Source: Lodderomyces elongisporus
Taxonomy: Eukaryota; Ascomycota; Pichiomycetes; Serinales; Debaryomycetaceae
Assembly (NCBI RefSeq): GCF_030384665.1
Contig: NC_083678.1
Location: 248,001-312,000 of the forward strand
Length of the DNA stretch: 64,000 bases
Reading direction: 5' to 3'
This document shows positions 22,201 to 30,548 of the stretch, in pieces; position 1 is the stretch's first letter; each line of letters opens with the position of its first letter. The notes beneath the pieces are model-generated. The model was not told the origin of the DNA. It made no database searches and was given only the letters and a program-made list of their open reading frames with translations. The position numbers were made by a program, and so were the translations under genes.

Positions 22201-22245
22201 TACCAGCTGTATAGAAGATGCACCGTTGCTCTCCATTGTTTGCAT
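19210..22245 (-). CDS. TAC1: Zn2Cys6 transcriptional activator of drug efflux, Tac1
   Basis: Activator of ABC drug-efflux pump genes (CDR1/CDR2) in C. albicans, nuclear. The product is 1011 aa; C. albicans Tac1 is about 981. The zinc cluster is C46-x2-C49-x6-C56-x5-C62-x2-C65-x8-C74, followed by a Lys-rich segment, an Asn-rich spacer, the fungal middle homology region (about 300-480) and a variable Glu/Asn/Gly repeat near 20634-20720. The identification rests on the C-terminus: the last ten residues contain Asn at 1002 and 1007, with the same distances from the end as N972 and N977 of C. albicans Tac1, both known hyperactivation sites. Position next to a HAL9-like paralogue, and near PAP1/MTL, also agrees. 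Translation starts at ATG 22245, with another in-frame ATG three codons later. A drug-response-like motif pair lies about 315-345 bases upstream. Confidence 0.9.
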   Translation of the reverse strand: MQTMESNGASSIQLVSPSLTNEPTEIQQITGNDPNDTTRKRVRVACDNCRTHKIRCSGTYPCRHCVDSKKPKECHYTKKPSKKQKPSNDAGAQTTKKTERAKSSNVGAIVNGTTVLDNFTDKRLTKLEGLMNKLQSTVEMLVESSMSAKAVKENPLVSQIPLSSQVPLVINQGSKSRNRNNNNNNNNGNNSNSNNNNLQPELRNKSVEPNSVANTSLGDSKAKNVEHFVGTQSIWCMFSKESLDWMEQTLGPDGKQYVRPIRNLPLLFHSKCALFVQKWVDPPLVDKTERKTLLESPFPLDPKFVFDLIDSHYKELSFVNIIMDSNRVKEMFEAYYKKSRSFKLSELLIMTSSLLIALLIKMEKRQHSPLENLPKLQEKWLNNSIFYYQRLCVVNDGIETVEGILSLLVYLESNWVTGHFNYIPLSVAIRYAQELGLHRSESLYHLSPKEQERRRLLWWFCQFFDTEMCFKTGKPPAINVEDVSTNDEMDMLRLCLDASSDTSSTCKRNGENGDNGDNRENGGNGENGGNGENNGNGEKVRCGFAASEILFGDESVPLRYRLLHKIKEFADGPRYYCFFSMLLTRIRAKSYQLLFSASAQTRDFESLSKTLDDLNNEIFELAMWSPEEERPRFFNDPQFRLLTPDVPANKRQFLISNLLIFFSQLMIINRVPFIVRSEYVNYDSKIVEYRNLSLDSARTMLVLVLQIDGAYTPSFFNWILFYAVSAFLILGASILNHPHSAEAGTDVNLLIDAAKGFFSITHDDSILLIGRSDISVSLVIQLMLNVIIKLYQDKTKQQVSYDHPSMLKTLKERFPEIFQDVQHVIKNIVGASPFNNTEAIALSRHSSSAVSSVNSLSRKNSPYALSPRYNPSVSNLTDSVDNTPGGHINVHNAGLSPEYAMRNGNAYPQGGVYGLGLSSNPQVHTPHENYNTSYVRTGQTPMRTPGAGGGNMGIGGGVETGVGVEAGTGGGVGLDGYDLFAQTGNDGVVTNILMNQMNNMPNFFFDNNMGI
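20634..20720 (-). repeat. TAC1: Coding minisatellite (Gly/Glu/Asn) in TAC1
   Basis: Short repeats built from the hexa/nonanucleotide pattern encoding G-E-N-G-G-N and G-D-N, in a region between the middle homology region and the C-terminal half where Tac1 orthologues are likely to vary. Confidence 0.7.
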
Positions 22246-23854
22246 GGTATGTCGTATATACAGATTTATTTAAAATATAATGAAGTTTGATGTTTGTACA
22301 AAGTTCAATATTAATTTCAAGTTTGGGTGGAGATGGATATAAAAGATTAGAGAATGATCGGTACCCGGCTTGTTTGTGTGCTTGCACAAAATAAAAAAAT
22401 AAAAAAAAAAGTATGAAATTTGATCCGAAAAAGCTAGGGCTTCTCTGTATTTATATGTGTATGAATATATACAAGTATGTGTATGTGTATATAATAGGAT
22501 AGTGGCGAGGAGTCGGGAAGAGGGAAGGAAGGAAAATTTGAAAAAGAAAAAAGAAAGAGAAAAATATCCGAATGATCCAAGAATATCCGTTGTCTCGACT
22601 AGTAGCATTTGAGTAATGAAAAGTCTTTTTCCTTCAGACAATAATATAGCAAAGAATCCACCAAAGTTGAGGGGGGGGAGTGTAAGAGATTGGACAGGTA
22701 CTTGACCAGCAGTTCTTTCTTTTTCTGCGTTTTAATAATACGAGTTGTATATATTTGTTTTTTTTTTATTGCGTTGGTCGATAAAGTATATTAATCGTCT
22801 ATTCAATGTGTTCCAAAGCCAGTTTAGCCTTCCTTTCCTCCTAATAATCTTTCTTTTTTTTCGTTCTCTCTTCTACTTATTAGACTAGAAGTTAAATCAA
22901 CTGAACTCTTTGAAATCTGAGTTAGTTCTAGTCAAGACCAGCTCATCAAAACAAAAATAAAAAAATAAAAAATTTTATACACCAACAACAAGATTTTTCC
23001 AGCCAATGTAAAGTATAGTTGAAGGCATCTTACATGTTGCCCTAGATAATGGCATATTTAGTATAGCGATTGCATTTTTTTGGGGGGGGTGAAGGGGGGA
23101 GGCACATTGCCTTGTCTTGCGATTTTAGAACTTCACTCTAGAGCATGAACCTTTAACTTTTACTCTGGAATAGAATTGTATCCTGTTTCCCTCCCTAAAC
23201 ATAGATTTCTTTAAACTTTGATTATAGGATGTAATTGCTATAAAGTACTATTTTGTTGATAACGTACACGTTTTCTATTAGACCTCTGTGTACCTCGGCC
23301 AATGCCTCCTTTGCTTTTTGTCTGATTTTGCAACCAAAATTTTTTTTTCTTTTCTTTTGTTTTATTTCCCCCCTCCAAAGTAGAGAAAGAAAATGAGCAG
23401 TAGAAAATTGATTTAAAATACATGGCAAATGCATGTAAATGTATGTAAATATCTTGATTATGATATTTTGTCGTATACATCTATTCTAAATTGTATTGGG
23501 TCAACAACAATTTACACTTGGTTTGGTATAGCATGCATCTATTCAATTTCTTTGCTCTTTGTTTCATTTTTCTCTCTTTCTATTTCTTTTAATTGTTATT
23601 GTCACTATGTTCAATGCGTCTTTTTCCCTTTTAGATTCCTTCGCTCTTGCAATTTTTGTGTGAATCAAAAGCTTTTTTTATTTCTATTTTTTTTTTTCAA
23701 CGTAAATTTTGCATTTTGAATCGCTAACTCTGTATTTCACTTACTCACTTACTCACTTACTTCGCTTACTCACTCTCGCTGAAGTTTTTCGAGAAAAAGG
23801 GCTTTTTACACATCACCCACTTCAGAGAGACGGACCATTCCAATTCACCAAACG
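22246..23854. promoter_or_regulatory. Divergent intergenic region TAC1 / NAT1
   Basis: About 1.6 kb, AT-rich, with a G run at 22672-22678, another at 23083-23098, and a (CTTACTCA)-like repeat near 23739-23775 just before NAT1. No supported gene. In C. albicans a third zinc-cluster gene (ZNC1) lies near TAC1; none is seen here. Confidence 0.45.
22560..22589 (-). promoter_or_regulatory. TAC1: Drug-response-element-like motif pair upstream of TAC1
   Basis: On the minus strand two CGGATAT motifs lie 19 bases apart, and the proximal one reads TCGGATATTTTT (22571 down to 22560). This equals the 3' half of the C. albicans CDR drug-response element, which pairs two CGG triplets and ends in a T run. 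Spacing differs from the CDR element, so binding by Tac1 is inference. Confidence 0.4.
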
Positions 23855-26233
23855 ATGCCACCGAAGAAGGGGTCACCTATTGTGGTGAATAAAGAGGATG
23901 CAAATTTTCGTGAAGCATTGAAACTCTATGACCTGAAACAGTACAAAAAGGCACTCAAACTAGTCGATACCAATTTGAAAAAAAATGCCAGTCACGCCGA
24001 GTCTTTGGCATTGAAAGGATGTGTATTGTACCACACTGGTAGCAAAGAAGATGCTGCCACATATATCGATAAAGCTGTTAGCAAGGATGCCAACAATTAC
24101 CTTGTGAACCATCTAGTTGGTATCTACTACCGTGGATTGGAGAATTACGTCGAGGCTGCCAAATGGTACCAAGCGGCAAATGATAACGGATCTCCCAACA
24201 AACCTATATTGCGCGACTTGTCCTTTATGCAAGTGCAAAACAGGGACTATAAAGGTTTAAAAGAGAGCAGACTGCAATATTTGGAACATGCTCCTGGATA
24301 TAGGGCGAACTGGACAGGATTAGCAGTTGCCCAGCATTTGAACAAGGACTATTCTGCTGCATTGGCTACTTTGACCAAAATCGAAAATATCATTAAAGAC
24401 CACTTGACTCCAAATGATATGTATGAGCATAGTGAGTGCGTGTTGTACAAGAATCAAATTATTGCTGAGGCAGGAAACTTCACCAAGGCTTTAGAGGTGC
24501 TCGAGGCAGATAAGGATAGCATCAGTGACAAGTTGGCGTATATGGAATACAAGGCCAAGTATTTGCTTTTGCTTAATAGAAAAAATGAGGCTTCAAAAGT
24601 TTACCGAGAATTATTGAAAAGAAACCCAGACAATATACAATATTATACCTTGTTAGAGACAGCTTTGGGGTCTGTTGGCATGGAACCTGAAAAGAGGTTG
24701 AAACTTTATGAGAAACTCAATTCCTTTTATCCACGTTCCGACCCACCAAAATTTATTCCGTTAACTTTCCTCCCATCTGAATCACCATTGTTTGAGCAAA
24801 AGAGTAGAGACTATATCATTCCCCAGTTAACTCGAGGTGTTCCTGCAACTTTTGTCAATGTCAAACCATTGTACCAAAATAGAAAGAAGTTGGAAGTTAT
24901 TGAACGAATAGTTATTGATTTCTTGAATAATGAAGCTTCCAAATCACCAAACCCAACTATAACTGTCTGGACTTACTTTTACCTTGCTCAACATTACTTG
25001 TACAAAGATGAGTTGGACCAAGCTCAACACTATATAGATTTGGCCATTGAACACTCACCAACTTTGGTTGAACTATACATTGTTAAAGCCAGAATTGCTA
25101 AACACAAAAAAGAATTCCAATTGGCTTCTGAAATCATGGACGAGGGCAGAAAATTGGACTTACAAGATAGGTTCATCAACTCCAAAACTACAAAGTATAT
25201 GTTGAGGGCAAACAGAGTCAATGATGCAATCAATTGCATCTCATTATTCACTAAACTTGACGAAGGAGCAGTCAATGGATGCAAAGACTTGCATCTTATG
25301 CAAGTGAGCTGGGTCTTGGTCGAAAGTGCAGAAGCGTACTTGAGAATATACCACAACCTAAAGAAAGAATTGGAAGCTCGTGAGACTCTGGAGGAACAAC
25401 TTGACAAAGAAAGCGAAGAATACGAAGAAGCATTCGAAAATGTTGAGATTTACAAGGCATTGGCAATCAAGCGGTTCAACTCTGTTCTCAACTTGTTCAA
25501 GATCTTTTACAACGATCAATATGACTTCCATTCATACTGTTTGAGACGCGGTACCCCAAGGGATTACAACGATATGATTAAATGGGAGGATAATATTAGA
25601 TCGACCCCAATCCACATGAGAGCATTGAGAGGTTTGTCATCGTTGTACTTTGAAATACACAAAGATCAAGAAGAACAAAAACAAAAAGAAAAGCAACAGC
25701 AACTGAACGAGCAACAAAATGGTGGTGAGGATCATTCAAATGCTTTCAAAATCAAAAAAAATGGAACTAAAAAGCAAAAGAAGGCAAAAGCACAATTAAA
25801 TAAAAAGAGAGCCGACTTTATCGAGAGCGTTGAAAGTGAAAAAGACGATGAAGACCCCTTAGGACTCAAGCATCTTCACAATTTGGAAAGCTCCGATGTT
25901 ATTGAGCCACTTTTTGAATTGTGCAAGCCATTGCTCGACCAGGCACCAAGACTTGTATTCACTTGGGAAGTGTTTTACAAAATTTATTCAATTCAGGGTA
26001 AATACGTTTTGGCATTACAAGCCATTAAGAGTTTGGAGAAACTAGTCAACAAGAGCGGAGACAAGAAGATGAAAACTGTTGGAACCAAAGTTGTTGATTT
26101 ATCTCGGATCTCGAAGCAAGATACCGAGGCCAATCCCGCCATTGTTAAAGTTGTTGAAAAGGGTTTAATTACTGCTTTCCCAGATTTTGAGAAGCTTTCT
26201 GAACAAGAATTTTTAGAGCTTTACAATCAATAG
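23855..26233 (+). CDS. NAT1: NatA N-terminal acetyltransferase auxiliary subunit (Naa15)
   Basis: Ribosome-anchoring scaffold of the NatA complex, which acetylates N-terminal Ser, Ala, Thr, Gly and similar residues co-translationally with catalytic subunit Ard1/Naa10. The 792-aa product is a TPR superhelix: TPR-like repeats begin at about residue 18 (EALKLYD.KQYKKALKLVD) and continue for most of the chain. Signature segments shared with yeast and human Naa15 include GYRANW, YEHSECVLYKNQI, KRNPDN.QYY, FIPLTF, LQDRFINSKT.KYMLRAN and DFHSYCLRRGTPR. A basic Lys/Gln-rich region lies near 610-650. It is slightly shorter than S. cerevisiae Nat1 (about 854 aa). Start ATG 23855 gives MPPKKGSP; upstream sequence is non-coding repeats. 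Convergent with SFT2. Confidence 0.95.
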   Translation: MPPKKGSPIVVNKEDANFREALKLYDLKQYKKALKLVDTNLKKNASHAESLALKGCVLYHTGSKEDAATYIDKAVSKDANNYLVNHLVGIYYRGLENYVEAAKWYQAANDNGSPNKPILRDLSFMQVQNRDYKGLKESRLQYLEHAPGYRANWTGLAVAQHLNKDYSAALATLTKIENIIKDHLTPNDMYEHSECVLYKNQIIAEAGNFTKALEVLEADKDSISDKLAYMEYKAKYLLLLNRKNEASKVYRELLKRNPDNIQYYTLLETALGSVGMEPEKRLKLYEKLNSFYPRSDPPKFIPLTFLPSESPLFEQKSRDYIIPQLTRGVPATFVNVKPLYQNRKKLEVIERIVIDFLNNEASKSPNPTITVWTYFYLAQHYLYKDELDQAQHYIDLAIEHSPTLVELYIVKARIAKHKKEFQLASEIMDEGRKLDLQDRFINSKTTKYMLRANRVNDAINCISLFTKLDEGAVNGCKDLHLMQVSWVLVESAEAYLRIYHNLKKELEARETLEEQLDKESEEYEEAFENVEIYKALAIKRFNSVLNLFKIFYNDQYDFHSYCLRRGTPRDYNDMIKWEDNIRSTPIHMRALRGLSSLYFEIHKDQEEQKQKEKQQQLNEQQNGGEDHSNAFKIKKNGTKKQKKAKAQLNKKRADFIESVESEKDDEDPLGLKHLHNLESSDVIEPLFELCKPLLDQAPRLVFTWEVFYKIYSIQGKYVLALQAIKSLEKLVNKSGDKKMKTVGTKVVDLSRISKQDTEANPAIVKVVEKGLITAFPDFEKLSEQEFLELYNQ

Positions 26234-26402
26234 ACAAAAGGCACAATTGGAAAAAAAAAATAGGTATTTTAAACAACTGTAAAGTATTCTTGAAAAGTCT
26301 TTTTTGCTTTTCTCTTCTTTTCTTTTCTTTTCTTTTGATTTTTTTTTTAAATTTTCATTTGTATTTAGCATTTACTCGTTTTACAATCTCTATGCTATAT
26401 AT

Positions 26403-27041
26403 CTAAGAGTTGATCCAATTATCGACTTGTCCTCTAGCTACAGTTCCCGCTAAGCTTAGTGTTTGTTTACCCATTGGGAAATAACTTACTGTGTACCATA
26501 TTGCTGCCAAGAGCTGAATCACAGCAAATATAATAGAAAGCAACGTACTCTTTAAACTCAAACTGCTAATCAAAGTTAACACAATGCTGGCTCCAAATAT
26601 CACCGTGAATATGATCCTTGTTGACGAAAATAAATGTATCAAGTATGCTTGTGCACCTTGCAAAACACCGAAACTAATCAAAAAGAAAATCAGCCCCAAG
26701 GACCATAACAATGCAAACTTTTTCGGTTTTAAGCTCAACACGGGGAATAAAAAGATACAAATCAACCAACAACAAGCAGCACCAGCAAAGCAAAGTGCAA
26801 ACACTAGCATCCTATCCCATCTCGAAAGTTCAAACATTCCTGGATCCGAGGTGACGTAATTGTCTTCATCTTCTAGATATACTGATTGACTGCGGAATGG
26901 ATTAAGCTTTTGTAATCTCGTTTTAAACGACAGTTGATTGTTTGGCTGGGTTGCTGGAGGGGGCAATGGAGCACCATCAGGGTTATTACTACCCAGACCC
27001 AATGGAGTATAGTCTGTTTTGAATGATTTGAAGAATGACAT
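26403..27041 (-). CDS. SFT2: Golgi vesicle-transport membrane protein Sft2
   Basis: Small tetra-spanning membrane protein of the late Golgi; S. cerevisiae Sft2 acts with Sed5 in endosome-to-Golgi and retrograde fusion. The product is 212 aa (yeast about 215). A cytosolic N-terminal half of about 78 residues, Pro- and Asn-rich, precedes four hydrophobic segments (about 80-102, 108-128, 138-160 and 165-185), as in the Sft2/Got1 type fold. The motif SRWDRMLVFALCF before the first membrane segment is typical. The start ATG is at 27039-27041. It is divergent from MDY2 across a promoter containing a tandem repeat. Confidence 0.88.
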   Translation of the reverse strand: MSFFKSFKTDYTPLGLGSNNPDGAPLPPPATQPNNQLSFKTRLQKLNPFRSQSVYLEDEDNYVTSDPGMFELSRWDRMLVFALCFAGAACCWLICIFLFPVLSLKPKKFALLWSLGLIFFLISFGVLQGAQAYLIHLFSSTRIIFTVIFGASIVLTLISSLSLKSTLLSIIFAVIQLLAAIWYTVSYFPMGKQTLSLAGTVARGQVDNWINS

Positions 27042-27500
27042 TGGAGGGATTGTGTCTTTGTTTTTGTTTTCTGTTTTGATCTGTTTTCTGTTTTGATCTG
27101 TTTTCTGTTTTGATCTGTTTTCTGTTTTCTGTTTTCTGTTTTCTGTTTTCTGTTTTCTGTTCTGTTCTGTGTATGTAGTAGGTATATCTATCAGTAAATA
27201 AGTATCCTAGTGTATGCCCTTGTTTAAAGAAGTGGTGATAATTGTAAAAGTATTAGTGAGTCTATTGATTTGTAAAGGGGCCAAAAAATAAAAGGAGTGT
27301 GATCCACCTAAAAAGTAAGAAAGAAAGAAAGAGAAAAAAAATAACTGAATTTACTTTTACAAGTTTCAAAGTCGGCTTTTAAAAATAATCACAGGATCAC
27401 CACCATTGAAACTATAAAGTTCCATATATTTATATACACACACATACACACACATAGACAAACAATTACAATAAAATCAACTTAGATAATTACTACAGAT
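27042..27500. promoter_or_regulatory. Divergent intergenic region SFT2 / MDY2
   Basis: About 460 bases. The SFT2-proximal part (27067-27170) is a tandem repeat; the MDY2-proximal part has a CA-rich stretch near 27436-27456. No gene seen. Confidence 0.5.
27067..27170. repeat. Compound tandem repeat upstream of SFT2
   Basis: Three copies of a 17-base unit (TGTTTTGATCTGTTTTC) run directly into about six copies of the 7-base unit TGTTTTC and then short TGTTC units. It lies directly before the SFT2 start codon and would be transcribed as an A-rich leader. Confidence 0.85.
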
Positions 27501-28154
27501 ATGTCGTCAACAGTAGCAAATGTGAACCAGGAGAGGCAGTTTATCTCTACTTATGCGGAATTAATGAGCTTATCAAAGGATGCACCATCAGACATATACT
27601 ATTCGACACAAGATTACTACAAATTAGCATCTTTGGGTCCAAGCTTACCAAAGTTTAGTTACAAACTCCCCACTGGACTGGTTTCATCACCAGAGACGGT
27701 ATCAACTACAATTGCATTGAAAATCAAGTCGATCAAGCCGCCATTTAAATTCACTACGGACTTGCAAGTGTCCAGTACAACTAGCATTTACAAAGTAAAA
27801 GATTTGCTTATTGAAAATACTGATTCACTAAAAGGATTGAAGCCAACTGAGATCAAATTGCTTCTCAAGTCAAAAGTTCTTCAAGATACAAGTGTGTTGT
27901 CATTAATAGCAGATGAGGCTACAGAGTTGAACTTCAACTGTATGGTTTCGCCACAACCTGCATCAACAGCAGCTACCCCATCTGCAACAGTATCAAATAA
28001 CAGTGGCGACCCCGTGATTGAAACTCCAAAAACAGTTTTACTGCATTCATTAAGTGATTCAGCATGGCTGAAGATTGAACAAATTGTACAACAAGAACTC
28101 GGAGATTTAACAAAGGCCAAAGATGTAGTACAAAAGTTCAAAGAAAGTCTATAG
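27501..28154 (+). CDS. MDY2: GET pathway factor Mdy2/Get5 with ubiquitin-like domain
   Basis: Partner of Get4 and Sgt2 in the pre-targeting step that hands tail-anchored membrane proteins to Get3. The 217-aa product (S. cerevisiae about 212) has the three-part layout of Get5: an N-terminal Get4-binding region (about 1-65), a ubiquitin-like domain (about 69-147, IALKIKSIKPPF ... KLLLKSKVLQD) and, after a Ser/Thr/Ala/Pro linker, a C-terminal homodimerisation domain (about 185-217, SDSAWLKIEQIVQQELG ... VVQKFKESL). The start at 27501 gives MSSTVANV. Sequence identity of the N-terminal region to yeast is low, so the call rests on the order of domains and the C-terminal motif. Confidence 0.82.
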   Translation: MSSTVANVNQERQFISTYAELMSLSKDAPSDIYYSTQDYYKLASLGPSLPKFSYKLPTGLVSSPETVSTTIALKIKSIKPPFKFTTDLQVSSTTSIYKVKDLLIENTDSLKGLKPTEIKLLLKSKVLQDTSVLSLIADEATELNFNCMVSPQPASTAATPSATVSNNSGDPVIETPKTVLLHSLSDSAWLKIEQIVQQELGDLTKAKDVVQKFKESL

Positions 28155-28217
28155 ATTTAAATTTTTTTTAGTAATATATACAACGACAAGTAAACCTATA
28201 AGTATAACCACAACTAC

Positions 28218-28259
<42 letters not shown>

Positions 28260-29518
28260 AGGAATAAGCATAGATATTAAAAGAGATTCAAAATTACAAA
28301 TATAATTGCGGTCCCTAATTCAAATGGTTTTGTTTTCAAGTTTATTTTTATTATTATTTTTATTTTTATTTTTTACTTTATAATGCTCTGGTTGTTTTAA
28401 ATCCTCAACCTAATGATGTATACTGCTGTTGTCATTTTTCAAATATATAACACCAACAATTTGGCAGTCCTTATAAGCTTTGCAAATTGTAAATGGTGCT
28501 CATATTTCGAGCAATTGCTGATCTCTTGTAGAAAATGCATTGTGCAAGGTTCGTAGCTCACTAGCTAGTTCATTTACTATGCAAATATAGCATCACTTGT
28601 GCTCAAAACACATATCATGTTTTACTTTTTTTTTTTTTTTTGATTTTTTGGTTTTTTGATTTCACAAATCACATTTCAGCATCCACATTTCACATTTGAT
28701 GATGTATATTCCCAATCGTCAAAAAAATATCGTATCGCCTTGATCATTGAATTCATTTGCTCTTCCAATTCTCAAACCTTTTCAATACCAACTCATTCAA
28801 GGAATGGCCCTCAGGACGACCGACTCTTCTCTCATATAGATAATATGAGGCAACACCCATACCAATTCCAAAGATTGGATCGGCCCACCTTGATATCAAA
28901 TACGGATATTGCATTGCTTTGTAGTGCGAATGTATTTGTATACGTTTATATATGTATATTGATAAATTGTTCTGGTTGCTTCAATGGCGGGTAAGATCTC
29001 CATCACGCGGGGGACGGGATACCTAGATTTGTAGATATATATACATATACATATACGTATGTATGAGTGTGAGTGAGTGAGTGAGTGAGTGAGTGAGTGA
29101 GTGAGTGAGTGAGTGAGTGAGTGAGTGAGTGAGTGAGTGTATATACTTGTATATATCTAATACATACTAAATATTAGTCGTGCAAGTTGAGTCGGATCTT
29201 CATGCACATACTCTGCGAGCGAGAAAAAATTTTAATGAAATTTTTCAAAGTGGAGTTGGCTGATAAATAGACATATAATTTTACATACCTTTTTTTTTTA
29301 AATTTTAATTTTTTTTCATTTTTCACTTTCTTGCCACTTAATTACTTACAAATAAGTCCACCCTTAAGAAGCATTTTAGAACTAGTTGTTATCATTTATT
29401 CAATAAAGATAACAGGTTTGATTGAAGTGTTGATAGACGAAGTAGTAGAAGAAACAAATTTTTTTTTATTATTATAAAATAAATAAAAAAAAAACCCCCG
29501 AAAAGAAACCGATTAAAG
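28155..29518. other. Intergenic region MDY2 to GIS2
   Basis: About 1.36 kb, unusually long for two ordinary same-strand genes. It holds a TA repeat near 28219-28254, T runs near 28625-28641, and a (GAGT)n tract. A 112-codon frame at 28656-28994 begins with TTG and resembles no protein I know. T-rich sequence before GIS2 is typical of strong yeast promoters. Confidence 0.5.
29070..29139. repeat. (GAGT)n tetranucleotide microsatellite
   Basis: About 17 perfect GAGT/GTGA units without interruption. Confidence 0.95.
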
Positions 29519-30055
29519 ATGGCTGCTGTTTTCCCAAGAACTTGTTACAAATGTGGAGAAGTCGGACACGTTGCTGACGACTGTACCCAAGAGGAGAGAT
29601 TGTGCTACAACTGCCACAAACCAGGTCACGAATCTGGTGACTGTCCAGACCCAAAACAAACCAACTCCAAGCAATGTTACTCATGTGGTGATGTTGGTCA
29701 CATTCAAACTGAATGTCCTAACCAAGCTCAAGGTACCAAGTGTTACAACTGTGGTCAATTTGGTCACATTTCAAAGAACTGTACCCAAGAGTCAAACGGT
29801 CAAACACACGCTGCTCCAGCTTTCAGAAAATCTTACGGTAGAGGACCAGCTTCAGGAACCACTTGTTACAAATGTGGTGGACCAAACCATTTCGCTAGAG
29901 ACTGTCAAGCCGGTAACGTGAAATGTTACGCTTGCGGAAAAGCAGGTCACATTTCAAAGGACTGTAACTCTCAAGGTGGTGCACCAAACGCTGGTTCCAA
30001 GACTTGTTACAACTGTGGTAAGCCAGGTCACATTTCAAAGGAATGTACCGCTTAA
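29519..30055 (+). CDS. GIS2: CCHC zinc-knuckle nucleic-acid-binding protein Gis2 (CNBP family)
   Basis: Translational regulator that binds mRNAs and ribosomes, homologue of human CNBP. The 178-aa product consists almost entirely of seven CCHC knuckles of the form C-x2-C-x4-H-x4-C (first CYKCGEVGHVADDC, last CYNCGKPGHISKEC), as in S. cerevisiae Gis2 (about 153 aa). A Ser/Arg/Gly linker separates knuckles 4 and 5. Codon use is strongly biased to GGT, CAC, TGT and AAG, indicating high expression. It starts at ATG 29519 after an A-rich leader. GIS2 is also near TAC1 in C. albicans, supporting synteny. Convergent with INP54. Confidence 0.96.
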   Translation: MAAVFPRTCYKCGEVGHVADDCTQEERLCYNCHKPGHESGDCPDPKQTNSKQCYSCGDVGHIQTECPNQAQGTKCYNCGQFGHISKNCTQESNGQTHAAPAFRKSYGRGPASGTTCYKCGGPNHFARDCQAGNVKCYACGKAGHISKDCNSQGGAPNAGSKTCYNCGKPGHISKECTA

Positions 30056-30548
30056 ATATAATAATAAAAAAATACACACACAGAGAGAGATAGGGAGATG
30101 AAGAAAAGACGAAAAGACGAAAAATCGAAAGAGAGTAAGAGAGAAAGAGAGAGAAACAAAAATCGAGTTGAGCTTTTATTTCATTTGTTTATGTTGATAT
30201 TGTGAATAGCGATGAATGTGTAAACTATCAAAGAAAAATAAACCCTTTTCTTTTTGTATTGTTCTTGTTGTATAATGTATAAACTACTAATGACATTACT
30301 CTGGATGGATGATACCATTCCAATGCGCAAAAAAATTGTTAATCATTTTGACTAATACTACGGTTTTTTTTTTGTTTTGGGAGCAACTATATCGGTATCT
30401 AAAACAAGATGTTTTATATTAATGATAAAATTATTGATGAAATTGAAAGAGCAATTAAATATAACGAGGTAAAATCAAGGAAAATCAAGGAAAATCAAGG
30501 AAAATTAAGGAAAATCAAATAAAAAATAGATTAAAAGAAATCAAATCT
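30056..30548. other. Convergent intergenic region GIS2 / INP54
   Basis: About 490 bases with a GA-rich stretch (30080-30165) and a 10-base tandem repeat at 30471-30519. No gene seen. Confidence 0.5.
30471..30519. repeat. Tandem 10-bp repeat
   Basis: Five copies of AAAATCAAGG, the fourth with one change and the last truncated, just beyond the INP54 stop codon. Confidence 0.85.

Noticed and set aside
22270..22641. 123-codon minus-strand frame upstream of TAC1
   Set aside because: Poly-Phe and TH-repeat content from TA/TG-rich DNA; it covers the TAC1 promoter and has no recognisable domain.
28414..28525. Plus-strand ATGATGT and CTGA, possible C/D snoRNA
   Set aside because: Box C is imperfect and the ends are not complementary.
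28656..28994. 112-codon open frame between MDY2 and GIS2
   Set aside because: It begins with TTG after a poly-T stretch, lacks any recognisable domain, and has an AT-driven composition; the first internal ATG is far downstream.
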